DNA of 64,000 nt. Origin: Allantophomopsis cytisporea. Taxonomy: Eukaryota; Ascomycota; Leotiomycetes; Phacidiales; Phacidiaceae. A program made the position numbers and the translations under genes. Shown here one piece after another: positions 48,998 to 60,466 of this stretch. The first letter of the stretch is position 1; every line of letters begins with the position of its first letter. The DNA lies in contig CP103028.1 of the NCBI GenBank assembly GCA_024752435.1, positions 248,001-312,000 on the forward strand, written 5' to 3'. The notes beneath the pieces are model-generated. The model saw nothing but the letters and a program-made list of their open reading frames with translations, was not told the DNA's origin and did not search any database.

Positions 48998-49680
48998 AAG
49001 GGTGGATCAATGGTTAAGTAGGACGTGAAGAAAGAGGATAATTCATACATAATAATAGACAAAATCGACATTATTGAAATTGCCAACATATCTGAAGTCA
49101 ATTGAGTCCAGATATAGCGACAGTATCAGAAAGTGTTGAATCTGTCGAGTGCCTCGCTGAGATATTTTGGATCATATAGAGTACGACAAGAAGTAGGCAC
49201 GAAAGAGGATGAACGACATGGTTTGAAACATTACGGCCAAACATGAGAAACCCACGTTCTGGAATTGCACTAGAAATGGAAAATTGCAAGGTTGGCAGTA
49301 GTGGAGGTCAACCCTCATCCCAAATATCTGAATTGCAGGCCTTTTCAAATGTAAACTTTGATGCCCCTGATTGTGGCAACCTAGGTATTATATATATACC
49401 TACATATGTAAGTACCGTACCTACGTGCCTACGTACTTACCTAGCGTGCCACGTGCGTACCTAGGTATACTTCCGGCACTAGTCCCAGCGTTAGTCTATT
49501 TCAAACGCGGAGAAGCTTATTCCTAAAGTGCTACGAACTCGGATATATAAAGCCGACATCCCCCGGAATATCAACGCCGATACTCCCCTTTCTTTTCCTT
49601 TTCTGTCACTCTCGTTGTTGTAACCCCAGACTGTAGATCTCAGATAAACTTATTGAGCTTTTCTAGGATTTTGCTTGGTC
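48998..49680. other. Promoter region of the Zn(II)2Cys6 regulator
   Basis: No gene. Contains the periodic TACCTA array at 49397-49463 and a TATA-like atatataaagcc at about 49543. Confidence 0.5.
49397..49463. repeat. Array of four TACCTA motifs with 20-21 bp spacing
   Basis: TACCTA occurs at 49397, 49418, 49438 and 49458, and TAGGTA at 49382 and 49462. The units between are degenerate 20-21-bp repeats containing CGTGCC and ACGTAC. They lie 220-285 bp before the regulator start codon. Confidence 0.7.
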
Positions 49681-51820
49681 ATGAGTCTACCAGCATGCGG
49701 TCCTGGTCTGAGCCGTTCACAGCAAGGCTCCGATTCCCCACAATCACCAGCTGTCTCTGATGCACCATTACCGCAGCAGAACAGCAACAGGAAGCGAAAC
49801 CTACCGACAGGAAGACGTGCTATGAGTTATCCTCGGAAGCGAGCTGTGACAGCCTGCCAGTCATGCCGAGCACGAAAGACCAAATGCGATAATCAACGGC
49901 CTGTCTGTGGATTCTGCCTTGGTTCTGGCGGAGATTGCCATTACGAAGATAGATCTGACCATTCTTCGTAAGGATTTCTTGTAGAATAGTTTGGAACGAC
50001 TAATACTAATTTATGGAAGCTTCGATCCTGCTACTTTAGAGCTGATGAGTCGCCTGAATCATATCGTTGATCAGCAAGCCTCTGTGCTTGGAATTGTTCG
50101 TAACATTGATACTAGCTTACTAAGGAGCTTCAATCCTGCTGCAATTATACCCGATCCACCTGCAGTAAACGTATCCAATACAAATGCTGGTCTTAGTCAA
50201 CTGAGTGGTGAGGCTGCGCTTGCTACGCCGATATCTACCTTTACAACCCCTGATACTATCCTCTCGTGGCCAATATTTGGCGGAAGATTTCCTCCTGACT
50301 GCTTACAGAAAAGTTTGTTCGCATCTTGTAATACAGGGATTAGTCAAGCTTCACCGAATGCCTCACGAGAAAAGCAGAGTCGTCGTACACCTGGATTTGG
50401 GTTCCAAGAAGAGGAAGTCCAAGCACTTGTTGATAATTTCCTCTCATTTGTTCATACTAAAAACCCAATTCTCGATGAAAAATATTTGAAAGATCAAGCA
50501 ATTATAGTTGCAGAAGATGGTCTCAGTTGGGATGCTCCATCATGTCTAATTGTTCGTCTACTGCTCCGTATTCGTTCCATACATAGCTGCATAAGCATCA
50601 GGTTTCTGACAGATTTTATAGCTCTTGGTTTGCGCATTAGGTGCGTTGGCAAGACCATTCGAGGAGGCTCGAGGAAATCTTATCCTTGATTCGCAAGATT
50701 ATCGACGACCACGGTCACTTGTTGACAAACCAAGGTTGGATAAAGCGGACGCATATTATTCGCTGGCTCAAAGAAGAATAGGCCTTCTTGGTTATTCGAT
50801 ATTGGCATCACAATGCCATTTTCTTTCTGGTGTATATCTTATGTATTGTCTTCGACCGATCGAAGCGTTCCAGGGATTTCATCAAGCTTCTATGGCCTAT
50901 CAAGTTTGTACAAAATGGACACAGCTATCGGAGTCAGCGTTGGCTACAAGCAAGCTTGAACAGCGATTGTACTGGAGTTGCTACAAATCTGAGTGGTAAG
51001 TGATCCCTTAATTTCTCTCGGCCTTCTAACGTTATGTAGTGAGTTATTGTCAGAGATTGCCCTACCGCGCTCTGGAATCGTCGACTACGAAAGCCCACAC
51101 ACCTTTCCCTCCCCACCAGAACCCAACAGTCCAGTGATGACACCAGCTTCATTTTCTTCGACCTCCCCGGGTCAGCGCCAGGACATTGGTCTAGCCCGTG
51201 AGCAAGAGCAGACCTGGTTCTACTATCTCTCCGAGATAGCCCTACGCCGAATAGGAAACCGAGTGCTTGAATCTTTTTTCAGCAAGGATCCTAAGTATTG
51301 GCTTACGATACCGATTTCTTCAATGATCAAAGTGGCTGATGAGTTCAATCGACAACTCGACCAATGGCAAGAAAAACTACCTTCTTCACTAAGCTGCGCG
51401 TTCATCACTGGCGAAATACCACGGGAAGAATTGCCCTACATGATTCATGCCCGAGTTCTAGAAATCCGGAGTTGGATATCGAGACCATTTCTGTACTATG
51501 TCATACACAGTGATACGAACGGCTACGAGGAAATCCTGGCTCCCATGGTACAGCAGGCTCTGAATTGTGCGGCGAAATTCATCCATGCGAATGCTATGAG
51601 GCATAGACACCATGGGACGTGGTATACCTGTAGAACTAGCGCTATGGGTGCGCTTTTGATGCTTGCTTCGGCGAAGAAGGGGCTTGAGATGACAGAGGGC
51701 TGGATGAATGTCGTGCATCTCTCTATACAGACGCTGAAGTACTGGGAGGAAGAGGGACCGGGAGATTTGAAAACAACAAGGGAAATTATTGAAGAGTTGT
51801 TGGAGAGTTGTCAATCATAG
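49681..51820 (+). CDS. Zn(II)2Cys6 transcription factor
   Basis: Fungal-specific DNA-binding regulator. Exons 49681-49967, 50020-50551, 50622-50995 and 51040-51820 encode 657 residues. The binuclear zinc cluster is complete: Cys59, 62, 69, 76, 79 and 86 in CQSCRARKTKCDNQRPVCGF and on, preceded by basic PRKRAVTA. A linker is followed by the fungal transcription-factor middle-homology region: EEVQALVDNFLSFVHTKNPI, LLVCALGALARPFEEARG, and LYWSCYKSECELLSEIALP. The second intron starts GTTCGT, an unusual donor, but only this splice restores the family phrase. No target cluster of metabolic genes is adjacent, so the pathway is unknown. Confidence 0.9.
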
Positions 51821-52406
51821 GCATGATTATTTAATCAAATACGAATCCTGTTTAGGGTTGAGCATCGGGAGTAATATCTTGTTTTCAATCTATTCTTCAG
51901 GCACAAAGAAGCAATTAGTAGGCCCGTGGACATACCTATGAAAGGCAAAACTTGTTATATATAGTCAGAAGGACGTCGTGTTCGATTAGCTGTAGATGAG
52001 TCTTATAAATCAAAAGTCATTTGGAACATCGACTGAAACACTAATCTGGCTATAAGTGATATAACCTGGCCTTCAGTTAAATGCTTTGCTAGGTATCTGT
52101 GCACAGAGTTGCGTTGTACCTACGTTTTAAGTTGAATGATAGACTGCTCAACAATACAGAGCTCCTTCTTCTCACTGTTATCAAGGCAACCACTATCGTA
52201 GTACTGGTAAGTGCTTGAGTTGGTATTTTGCTTTTGGTACACAAAGGAGACATGGGGGGAAGGCAAGTTCTGTGTTTGGCGCGGTCTTGAATTGTGTTCT
52301 CAAAGAGCCCGCATTGAAACTGAAAACTTCCATTATTGCCTCTTTCGTATACCAATCATAATTCCAAGAAACACACATTCTTGATACTTTTAAGAATCCA
52401 CAGACC
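51821..52406. other. Spacer
   Basis: 3' flank of the regulator gene and of the DUF6594 remnant. Nothing else recognised. Confidence 0.45.
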
Positions 52407-52980
52407 TCACTTCGACACACCACAAGAACCTCCCAGATTTGTTAATAATGTAACAAGGACAGCGCAGTAAGTTGCTGCACCAATGAGCACATCTTTCAAT
52501 TCGCATGCCTCTAATGATGACATGATAATAGAGAAAATGAAGACCGAAACCAGAACAACAACCGCCATGCTCGGCTTGGTCATAGCTGTCATAAAGAATA
52601 GTATAGTAAGACCGAGTAGTACGAGCACTGTTGCGAAGACGGTAGTTATTGTTTTAAGCAAGACGAGCTTCTTAGCGTCATAATAGTTAGCATATATGTG
52701 GTTTGTCTCAATTTTTCCACAGTCACTATAAAAGAGGTTCTAGTGTAGACGCCAATTTATAAGTTCAAATTTAGGTGTGCTTGACGAACCTTTATAAATT
52801 TGGGCGTTGAATTATGCCCAAGAATCCCTTCGAAGACATTATTCTGAATTTCACCAAATGAATAAAGTCTTCTTGATCAAAGATACAATCATAGCTTCCC
52901 TGAAGCAGGGGTTTCAGCCCCCAAATCCAATTGAACATACTCAAGTGATCTGCCTTCGAAGTTCTCCCAAGTGATTTCAT
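52407..52980 (-). pseudogene. DUF6594-type protein, C-terminal part, probably a remnant
   Basis: The open frame 52407-52725 reads YYDAKKLVLLKTITTV, three hydrophobic helices, and GAATYCAVLVTLL. This is the C-terminal membrane part of the fungal DUF6594 family, whose members have a soluble half before these helices. Upstream, 52792-52980 has SMFNWIWGLKPLL and DCIFDQEDFIHL, like the middle of that family, but the frame then turns unlike it. A one-base shift there gives GEIQNNVFEGILGHNSTPKF, which fits better. No clear N-terminal half was found. I favour a truncated, frameshifted copy; a real gene with an intron I missed is possible. Confidence 0.4.
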
Positions 52981-54364
52981 TGTAAAGAACTTTAAGAATA
53001 AATCATCTGCGAATAATGGTTATTAAAGTGAATCGAAGGAGTTATAGATTCACTTACTATATATGGTTGTTTTGGATTGATATTTAGCCAATAGCTTATT
53101 CTGAGGCGAGCTTTGGCTTGTGTCGTGTATACTGCCTGTGGCCGTTCAGCAGACCCATCGATAGGAGCAACTATATTGCATTTACAACATCAACTTTGGT
53201 ACAAGACTGATCGAGACGTGAAATCCTTACAGTCTCGATTAACTAAATAGATATCGTATATAGAATAAGACCCTAGAGTATCAACAGACAGTTGGAGGGG
53301 GTCTGAAAGATGCATTTCAAGTTAGGCAGAGGAAACAACAATAGGTACCAGAAAGATACAGTCTCCAAGAGAGAAGCAGAGATCGTAATCCATTTTCAGG
53401 GCAATGAGCCTGGGAAAGCATATTTTGAAGGGAGAGCGAAGTAAGGTTGCCTTTGAGCTTAGTGCCTTGATTGTCTTTGTGAAGCATCCTACAAACTGCA
53501 TTTATTCCTTCACGTAACGGTGTTCCGAATCAGCGGATTTTCTATGTAATTAGGATGACCCGTAAATACTCGGCATTCTAACTCTTAATAATTTCGTAAT
53601 ACCTTGAAGAGGTAGTGTATATGTACAGAAATAACTATTGATTTGTACTGGAGAGCACAAGCCTATGACGAATCGCGTCTCCCTATATACATGCATATAG
53701 TTATACTGCATCACATCAGAATGGGGGGATGCACCATACAAGCCTGTGCAAGCTCTACGCGTATGGGCTTCAGTTGCTGCTATTATTATTGCTAGCTGAG
53801 TGTGGATATACTGCTCCCACGCATTGAATAACTGAAGATATCGTATATCGTCAGCCAGTGCTGGTATTATTCCCTTGGCGTAAGCGAAACGCTTGAAAGT
53901 TGCTATCAATGCTGATGTAAAATAATTTTTGAATCGTGGTAATGATCTCTTTTCAGGTGATGATCATTCCAAATCCGTACATGGCTTCATATACTCAACA
54001 GCACCGTCTTTGGAAAGTGTATTTGTTTTGTTGTGTTGAGCTAGCAAATTATTTCTGATGCACCCTGAATTATACGTACTCAATACTCGTAAGGTAACAA
54101 GTGTTTTCTAGTTAATAACAAGCATCGATTTACAAGCGGTTATTGACTTTCTGTTTCTGCAGGTGCAGACTTGTGAAACATTATTGTTGATCATACGAAT
54201 AGAAACTCTTGAGTTTTCCACCCATGACAACTAATTAATATAACTGTAGACTGAAAGTAGATCTCTCCTTGTGAATCCTAAGCCTTTGATCGCTTTATAT
54301 AATAGTACCATTATCTATGTCGCCTCAGTATTCCTATCCCGCTATGGTATACGATATATACACT
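52981..54364. other. Spacer, AT-rich
   Basis: 1.4 kb without a supported gene. A short frame ending near a GTAAGT donor at about 53058 (minus strand; AKARLRISYWLNINPKQPYI) could be an exon but I cannot place it. Confidence 0.4.
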
Positions 54365-56913
54365 TCATAGCATATATCTAAACCCGTCTTCCTCTTCCCT
54401 CTGCTGTCTTCGTACAGTCTCGCTTCCTTCACCCAAATTGCTATCCCTCGTGAGATCTGGCACGCCGAAATCCTCGTTTATCTGCAGCTTTAGATTCTCT
54501 ACACCGAGTCTATAACGCAGGTAGAGGGTAGCGAGCATGCAGACGAGACAGAAAGTTGCTGATACGTTTGTTAGTCAGAGTTATATTCGGATATTCAAAT
54601 GTACATATTCCCATTGAAGTGGAGCTACTCTCTATAGCTTGATGGTGTGATAAGATCAAAACGAATTGAAATATATTCACTTAAAACACCATGTCTGTCA
54701 CATACGACCACAGACTGAGGAGAACTGGGCATCCCGTCCGCTCTGCCATACATAAACCTCAGATCGGTAGACTAGTAGTTGGGTGGGTGACCACCAGCGA
54801 ATCCCTACTGTTGTATGTTTTTTTGCTATTTGAAGCTGTTGATTTTTTTCGGGTGGTGGGGAACATAGTGGCGGGTGAATGTACCGACCAAAAGAAAAGT
54901 GCAGTCAATCAAATTTTGCCGGTTTTCTTTTGCTTTATGGAAAGAAACCGAAGCCAGGAAAAGAATTATGATATAGAGACAAAAGTTGAGAAAGGAGGGC
55001 GAAAGTTGAGGAAGGAAGCGGGGTGGAATACCATTAGCGATCATAGCAGTCAAATATCTTGGTCCATCAGTCGATGGGTACAGATAAGGCGAGTAGATCT
55101 GAGCGAGATTCCCAACGACATTTACGATTGCGATTGCAGCAGCTCGTTTTTCGATGGGGTGGGGTAACTATCATTCGTCAGTTTCGAGTGAACACTTGAT
55201 ATTCATCAACCACCGCCATATCCGACCTCGAGCCCATAAGCAACCTCGCCTCATTCCCCAGCAAACGCTAATATTCACAAAAAAACTCACCGTTGAGCTA
55301 ATCCAAGCTAATGCAACATTGTAGCTCCCATAAACACCAGCGAGCATAAGAAATACGCCGAAATACCTTGCCGGCAGGGCCAAAGTGGACGCATCGATTA
55401 CAAATCCCGCGAGCGCGAAGAAAATCGGTACGACAATATGGTAACTGCGCTCGCCGTGGCGGTCGGAGCTCCAAGAGACATAGAGAGCGATGAGGGTTGC
55501 GAAGACGTAAGGGGGGGCCGTGAGTAGGAGGGTTGGGACGCGGGCATAGCCGAAAGTATCAACCAGTGTTGGAATAAATGAAGTTATAGCTCCAGCAGAG
55601 GTTTTGGTTACAACAACCAGACTGAGTGAATTAGATCATGATCATAGATGCGGGTGGCGATGAGGTCAATGGGGAGTGGGTAGGAGAGAAGTGGAAGTGC
55701 GTACGAGAGAAGCCAGACTTTGTAGTCCGCAACAGCAAGTTTCAAGCCGGAGAGGAGACTCCCTCGCTCAAGATCATGAGCGCCATTTGATGCTTGCACT
55801 CGGGTTATAGCAATGAGTTTCTCCTCAGCGGTGAGCCAGCGAGTAGAATGAGGGAAATCCGGGATAATGAATCTGAGAATATCAGTCTCAATTTCAGCAT
55901 AATTGCAGAGTAATCTGCCTGCGAACAGAATTTGAAAGGTATCGGAAAACACATACATAGCACAAGCAGCCACAAATATTGTCACAGATCCCTCAATGAT
56001 AAACAACCACCGCCACGATGCAATGCCCTGCGCACCATCAAGCCCATACTGCACGCCAGCACCTACCAGGCCCCCAAAGCCACCGGAGAGTAGACTACCG
56101 GCATAGAGAATGGAGGTACGAAGCGCGAGCTCAGATCGAGTGTACCAGCTTGAAAGCAAGAATAGAGCACCGGGAAAATAGGGGCTTGGAAGTGTCAGCT
56201 GAGTCAATATGGGGTGATCTGGATTGCTGATATGAATGAGACTTGAACTTACGCCTCCACAAAACCCAAGAAGAAACGCACGAGCACGAGACCAGTGAAG
56301 TTTTGGACTAGGGATGTCATCGCCGAGACGATGCCCCAGATTATCATGCATGTTGGCTATGATATGGTGTCAGCTCAAGTCGCTAAGCTCGGCATGAAGT
56401 TGCATAGTGACAACGTGAAAGGGTGGGATCTCAAGAGGGACATACGAGATATATACTTGGTCTCGTGCGCACAAGGAAGATATTAGACGGTATTTGCAGC
56501 GCGATATAGCCCGCGAAGAGAACAGATATAGCTGTGTTGAACTGGTCCCCTGTAAGATCGAGGTCCTTTTCAATACCCTGGATGCGGGCATTCGCGAGGG
56601 CGTTCCGGTCAAGGTAACTAGTAATATCAGTAACCATTCAAAGTACCACGGCTGCCTATCATCCTTTCCGCGTGGAAGTTTAGGGTTGAATAGGTTTCGG
56701 CAACTAAGGTCTGGGACTTGAGTTTATATTGGAGTCTCCTACATACTTCAAAACAATCATGAAAATTAGGCACGGCATCAGCCTCAAATCAATCTTCCTC
56801 ACCAGCTTACGTTCTTTAGCCGCCAGCTCTGCCGGGGCCAAAGCTTCGAGGGCGTGCTTCAGAGCAGCAACGTCTGCCACCACATCGATATGCTCGTCGA
56901 TGATTTTCGACAT
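54365..56913 (-). CDS. MFS permease, Dal5 (allantoate permease) family
   Basis: Anion:cation symporter family of the major facilitator superfamily, which imports allantoate, vitamins and other organic anions. Eight exons: 56747-56913, 56446-56617, 56253-56356, 55957-56184, 55705-55872, 55291-55621, 55032-55167 and 54365-54558, giving 499 residues. Conserved phrases are rebuilt by splicing: MIVLNYLDRNALANARI, RPSIYLPTCMIIWGIVSAM, RFFLGFVEAPYFPGALFLLS, WYTRSELALRTS, PDFPHSTRWL, and NVVGNLAQIYSPYLYP. The tail ends REEEDGFRYML. Six introns are 44-130 bp; the seventh (54559-55031) is 473 bp and contains a 5S rRNA gene on the other strand. Two adjacent GATA elements lie upstream, compatible with nitrogen control. 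The substrate is unknown. Confidence 0.93.
54700..54818 (+). rRNA. 5S ribosomal RNA gene
   Basis: 119 nt, the normal 5S length. The ends pair perfectly except for one G:U (ACATACGAC with GTTGTATGT). The internal promoter and conserved blocks of fungal 5S are present: CATCCCGTCCGCTCTGCCAT, AGTAGTTGGGTGGGTGACC, and CCAGCGAATCCC. A run of seven T follows at once. It is a single dispersed copy, as usual in filamentous ascomycetes, and lies inside an intron of the Dal5-family gene in opposite orientation. Confidence 0.96.
54818..54824 (+). terminator. RNA polymerase III terminator of the 5S gene
   Basis: Seven consecutive T starting at the last 5S base, the standard polymerase III stop signal. 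Confidence 0.85.
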
Positions 56914-57666
56914 TTTATCTCTTAGAATGATGTCGAAGGATAAATGTATCGGCTCTCATTACGAGATGTTAAGAGGTAGATTTCTTGTCGTGATTGGAAA
57001 GTGGTGATCAGTACTTTTGACCAGAGGTACCTCGGGTGTGGAGGATGGATTATGGTGTATGAAGTGTGGAGTTTGTGGTCATGCGGGGTTGCGGGGAGCA
57101 CAAGCATACCGCATGCATGTTGTATGTACAGTGGGAATGACCGGCACCTATTGGAGTTGTCACCATGCAAGGTTATCTTATCGCGAGGAATGGAGGCACC
57201 GCATCGGATATATTCTTGCGAGACGCAGTCACAAGATTTCCTACGTCGGTTGCGGATTTGCTGTTGTTGATGGGCTCAGAAGTCCTGCTGCAGAACTCTC
57301 ATTGCAATGGAAGGGAGACGGCCTCTCGGACTTGTCTTCTTATATCGATGGTTAGCAAACAACACAAGAAAATCAGTTATTTATACAGCAGATGGAGAAG
57401 ATAAACCGTCGTGTGCGCAAGACTGGCCACTTTAACGATATTTATATTCGTTAGACATATGCAGAGGCTGCTCTAGACAGCGGCGCATGCCCTCCACAGA
57501 TCTAACTTCGCTCGGCAGAACGCAACTGCAGGATATCAAAACCTATTCATGAAGCACTTTACGCTCTCGCTTTGAAAAAGCCCAGTATCCACGCTATGCT
57601 AAGCACAAAGAATTCGCTGCGATGCACGACGCACACAGCATCATCAACTATTCATCAACCCTGTAT
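56914..57666. other. Promoter region of the Dal5-family gene
   Basis: 750 bp, no gene. Holds the GATA pair at 57173-57182 and a further GGATAA at 56936-56941. Confidence 0.5.
57173..57182 (-). promoter_or_regulatory. Adjacent GATA elements (GATAAGATAA)
   Basis: Two abutting GATAA sites, read on the permease strand, about 265 bp before its start codon. AreA/Gln3-type nitrogen regulators bind paired GATA sites, and permeases of this family are often nitrogen-controlled. The link is inference. Confidence 0.4.
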
Positions 57667-60466
57667 TCAACGATCCTTTTCCAGAGGATCAATACCCTCT
57701 TCCAACTGCATCATATCAGCATCATGCGTAATCGTTTCCTGATCCTCATCCGAGGGTGAAGGCCTTCCTCTCAAACCTCCAAATCCAAGCATCGGAGCGC
57801 CCTCCCTCTCCTTCATCTCCATAGGCTCAGGCGTATGCTCGACGTGCGCAACATCCCTCTTCCCATCCGCGTTACTCGCATGCTCAACATGCGCAACATT
57901 TCTCTTCTCACCCGCAGCACTCGCATCTTCAACATGGCCAACATCCTTCTTAGTCCACACCTCCCTCTGTCCACCCCAATTAGGCTCCTCAACAGGTGCA
58001 TGCTCAACATGACCCACATCCCTCTTGGTCCACTCTTCCCTTCGCCCACTCCAATTCGGATCCTCGGCCCCACCCAACCATCGTCCCTCCTCACCGTCCC
58101 ACTTCCTCTTCGGTGGACTCTTCGGAATTATCACTTCATTTGGTCTCGTCAAATCCATCTCCTCCTCGCACTCCCTTGCAAAAAGCTCATTATCCCTTTC
58201 TACAAACACCTCCAGTGGCTCAGGAAGCCCTATTCTTGGCGCAGCCATTGCCTTATCACTTGCGTAGATGACAAGCACGTCCTTGCTGCTCTCGGCAGCC
58301 GTCATTACTTCTTCGGCTGAAACGCGGGTGACGATAACGGGCTCGTGCGTGTTTATTTCCCATTCCAACTTCCACCATTGATCTTGATTTTGAGTTTCGG
58401 AGTCAACTTCCATGTTAATCAGATCAGTCTCCGCTTGTCGACAAATGTAGGTGACGGTATCGGATGGAGAGACGCCACGGAGGGTGAATTTATGTGTTGG
58501 CGGATGAGTGGCGCTTGGGACTGTGTATAACTTGGAGAGCTCTCTGAGTGACTCCCGAGCCTTTTCTCGCTCGCTTTCAAAAGCTGTAGATATCATGAGC
58601 GACGAACTGACAGAACCAGGGAGAGTAAACTTACATTGTAATTTCTCGTCAATCCTCTTCATAATCCTCCTTAACTCACGGGAAATATCCACATCGGTAC
58701 CATCATCATCATTCATATCTTCATCCTCGTTCTGAGGCGGGATCTCGCCATCAGAAGAAGGTTCCACGTCATGAAGCAAGGAGGCCTTCAAAAGATCCGT
58801 AACCTTAACAGTCTTACCATTAAGTCCAGGAAATGCGTAATTCGTAAGCTTGCTTTCCAACAAATCGATTTTAAGCATCTGATCCTTGACAGCCTTCTTC
58901 TTCTGCCGCATCTCCAGCGCTGCCTCCATGTTCTCACCCAAGTAGCGATCAGCATACCAGATGCTGGGGATTTGTACGTTGCGGCTTGCTTCGCTGCCTC
59001 TGAGTCGCATAGCAACAATCTCTCCAACGTCGTGCAGATATGCACTATCATCCAGAGTCTCTCCGCTACTGTCCCATAATAACTGGTCGGCCAAATCGTA
59101 CGATGTCTCTAATTCGGCTTCACTGGGGAAGTTGTTGGGTAAGCTGAGCTCTAGAACCGCAAACCAATCTCCGCTCTGCATGTCGTCATCACTTTCCTCT
59201 GCAGTAGCTCGGTCTGGATATCCTCTGCTAAGGAAAGCCTTCAGAGACTCCGAACCGGCGTGTAGCTCCTTCACAATCTTGAAGAAGCTGGCTGCTAGAT
59301 TGTCGCTGTTTCTGCTGCGCTCCTGCATGACCGTCGTTCGGGCCAGGGCATCGATGGAAGCGTAGCTTCGGTCCGACTTATCTAGAAATGCCATCAACCT
59401 CTGAATCTCGTTGCGAGTTTCTCGGTACTTCTTCGCGCTCTCATCTTCCTCAACTCCATCAACATCCGTTACCGTCTTCTCTTCGATACTTGTACCCTTC
59501 CACCATTCAGGATCGCTGCCATAATCTGGCGACACCTTCATCCTCTCAAGCAATATCTCTCTAGCCAGTGGAATCTCGTGGTAAACAGTCAAGATAGCGG
59601 GTAAACGATCACCAGTAGAATTTGGCTTCAAGAAACCTGGTTTCCCTGGCTCTCGCTTCCGATATTCTGGCTCCGGGTCAAACAAAAGCGCATGACCAGA
59701 GTCCACTGCCGTAGGAACCATAGCCCACTGACTGCTGTCGTATTCGTTCCTCGTCGCAGGTCCAAACTTCGTGGCCATGTCTACATCCATGACTCCGCTC
59801 TCTTGGGGTGGTAATCCTGCCTCTTGCCTAGACATCTCCAACGCGCGTTGTAGGTCGTCATCTTGGTCTTGGAAGGTGGGACCTATGGCCTTATTCTGAT
59901 CGACTGGGGGCGCGTTAGCGCTATCTGGTTGGTAGTAATGATGCCATATCTCACTGCTTGGATCATTGGCAAGATCAACGACTTTATTCGGCGATCGATT
60001 GCTTGTGCGAGACGGTGGGCGCGTTGGGGCATTGCTGACGCCCCAAGGTTGATCATCTGGACCATCGATATTGAATGATGCTGTAGTTCAAACCATCAGT
60101 AGGCATATCTTCCAACACTTGAAAAGCAGCTGTGGTAGCTTACGAAGGTCAACGCCACTATGGCCTCCGTCACGATCGGTGCCCCAATCACTCGCATCAT
60201 AGCGCACCGGTTGATACTGCAAATCTCAGCCATGTAATCTCATATCACAAGTTCTCATATATACCCTTGTACTCGAAGGATTGTCATAGTATTCGTTGAT
60301 AGCAGCCTCCAGGCTGTTATTGTTGCCCTACAGTCACATTAACACTACTTTCCACACCAGCAACTAGATCACATACCTTCAACCTGTCAATAGCTTCTGC
60401 CCTATCTGCCGACGGCAGAATGGACATGAGCATCTGAATATCATCCTCGGGGGGCTGAGTCGCCAT
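57667..60466 (-). CDS. UBA- and UIM-containing protein resembling an inactive ubiquitin protease
   Basis: Exons 60377-60466, 60265-60327, 60144-60216, 58635-60080 and 57667-58583 give 862 residues. The N-terminus (about 7-48: DDIQMLMSILPSADRAEAI through LEAAINEYYDN) is a UBA-like helix bundle. A ubiquitin-interacting motif lies at 149-163 (DDDLQRALEMSRQEA). FGPATRNEYDSSQWAM and FLKPNSTGDRLPAILTVYHE then match a fungal family that looks like a USP25/28-type peptidase. The place of the catalytic Cys box has no Cys. The late segment HKFTLRGVSPSDTVTYIC, then DQWWKLEW, resembles the His-box strands but without GHY. The Pro/Glu-rich tail has four KRDVxHVEHA-like repeats. I infer a ubiquitin-binding, non-catalytic protein. 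Its 51-bp last intron is stop-free and could be retained. Confidence 0.8.

Noticed and set aside
53550..53909. 119-codon minus-strand frame upstream of the DUF6594 remnant
   Set aside because: Does not resemble the missing N-terminal half of that family and has many rare codons.
54691..55167. 158-codon frame on the plus strand
   Set aside because: It runs through the 5S rRNA gene and then antisense to the permease intron and exon; the coding look is accidental.
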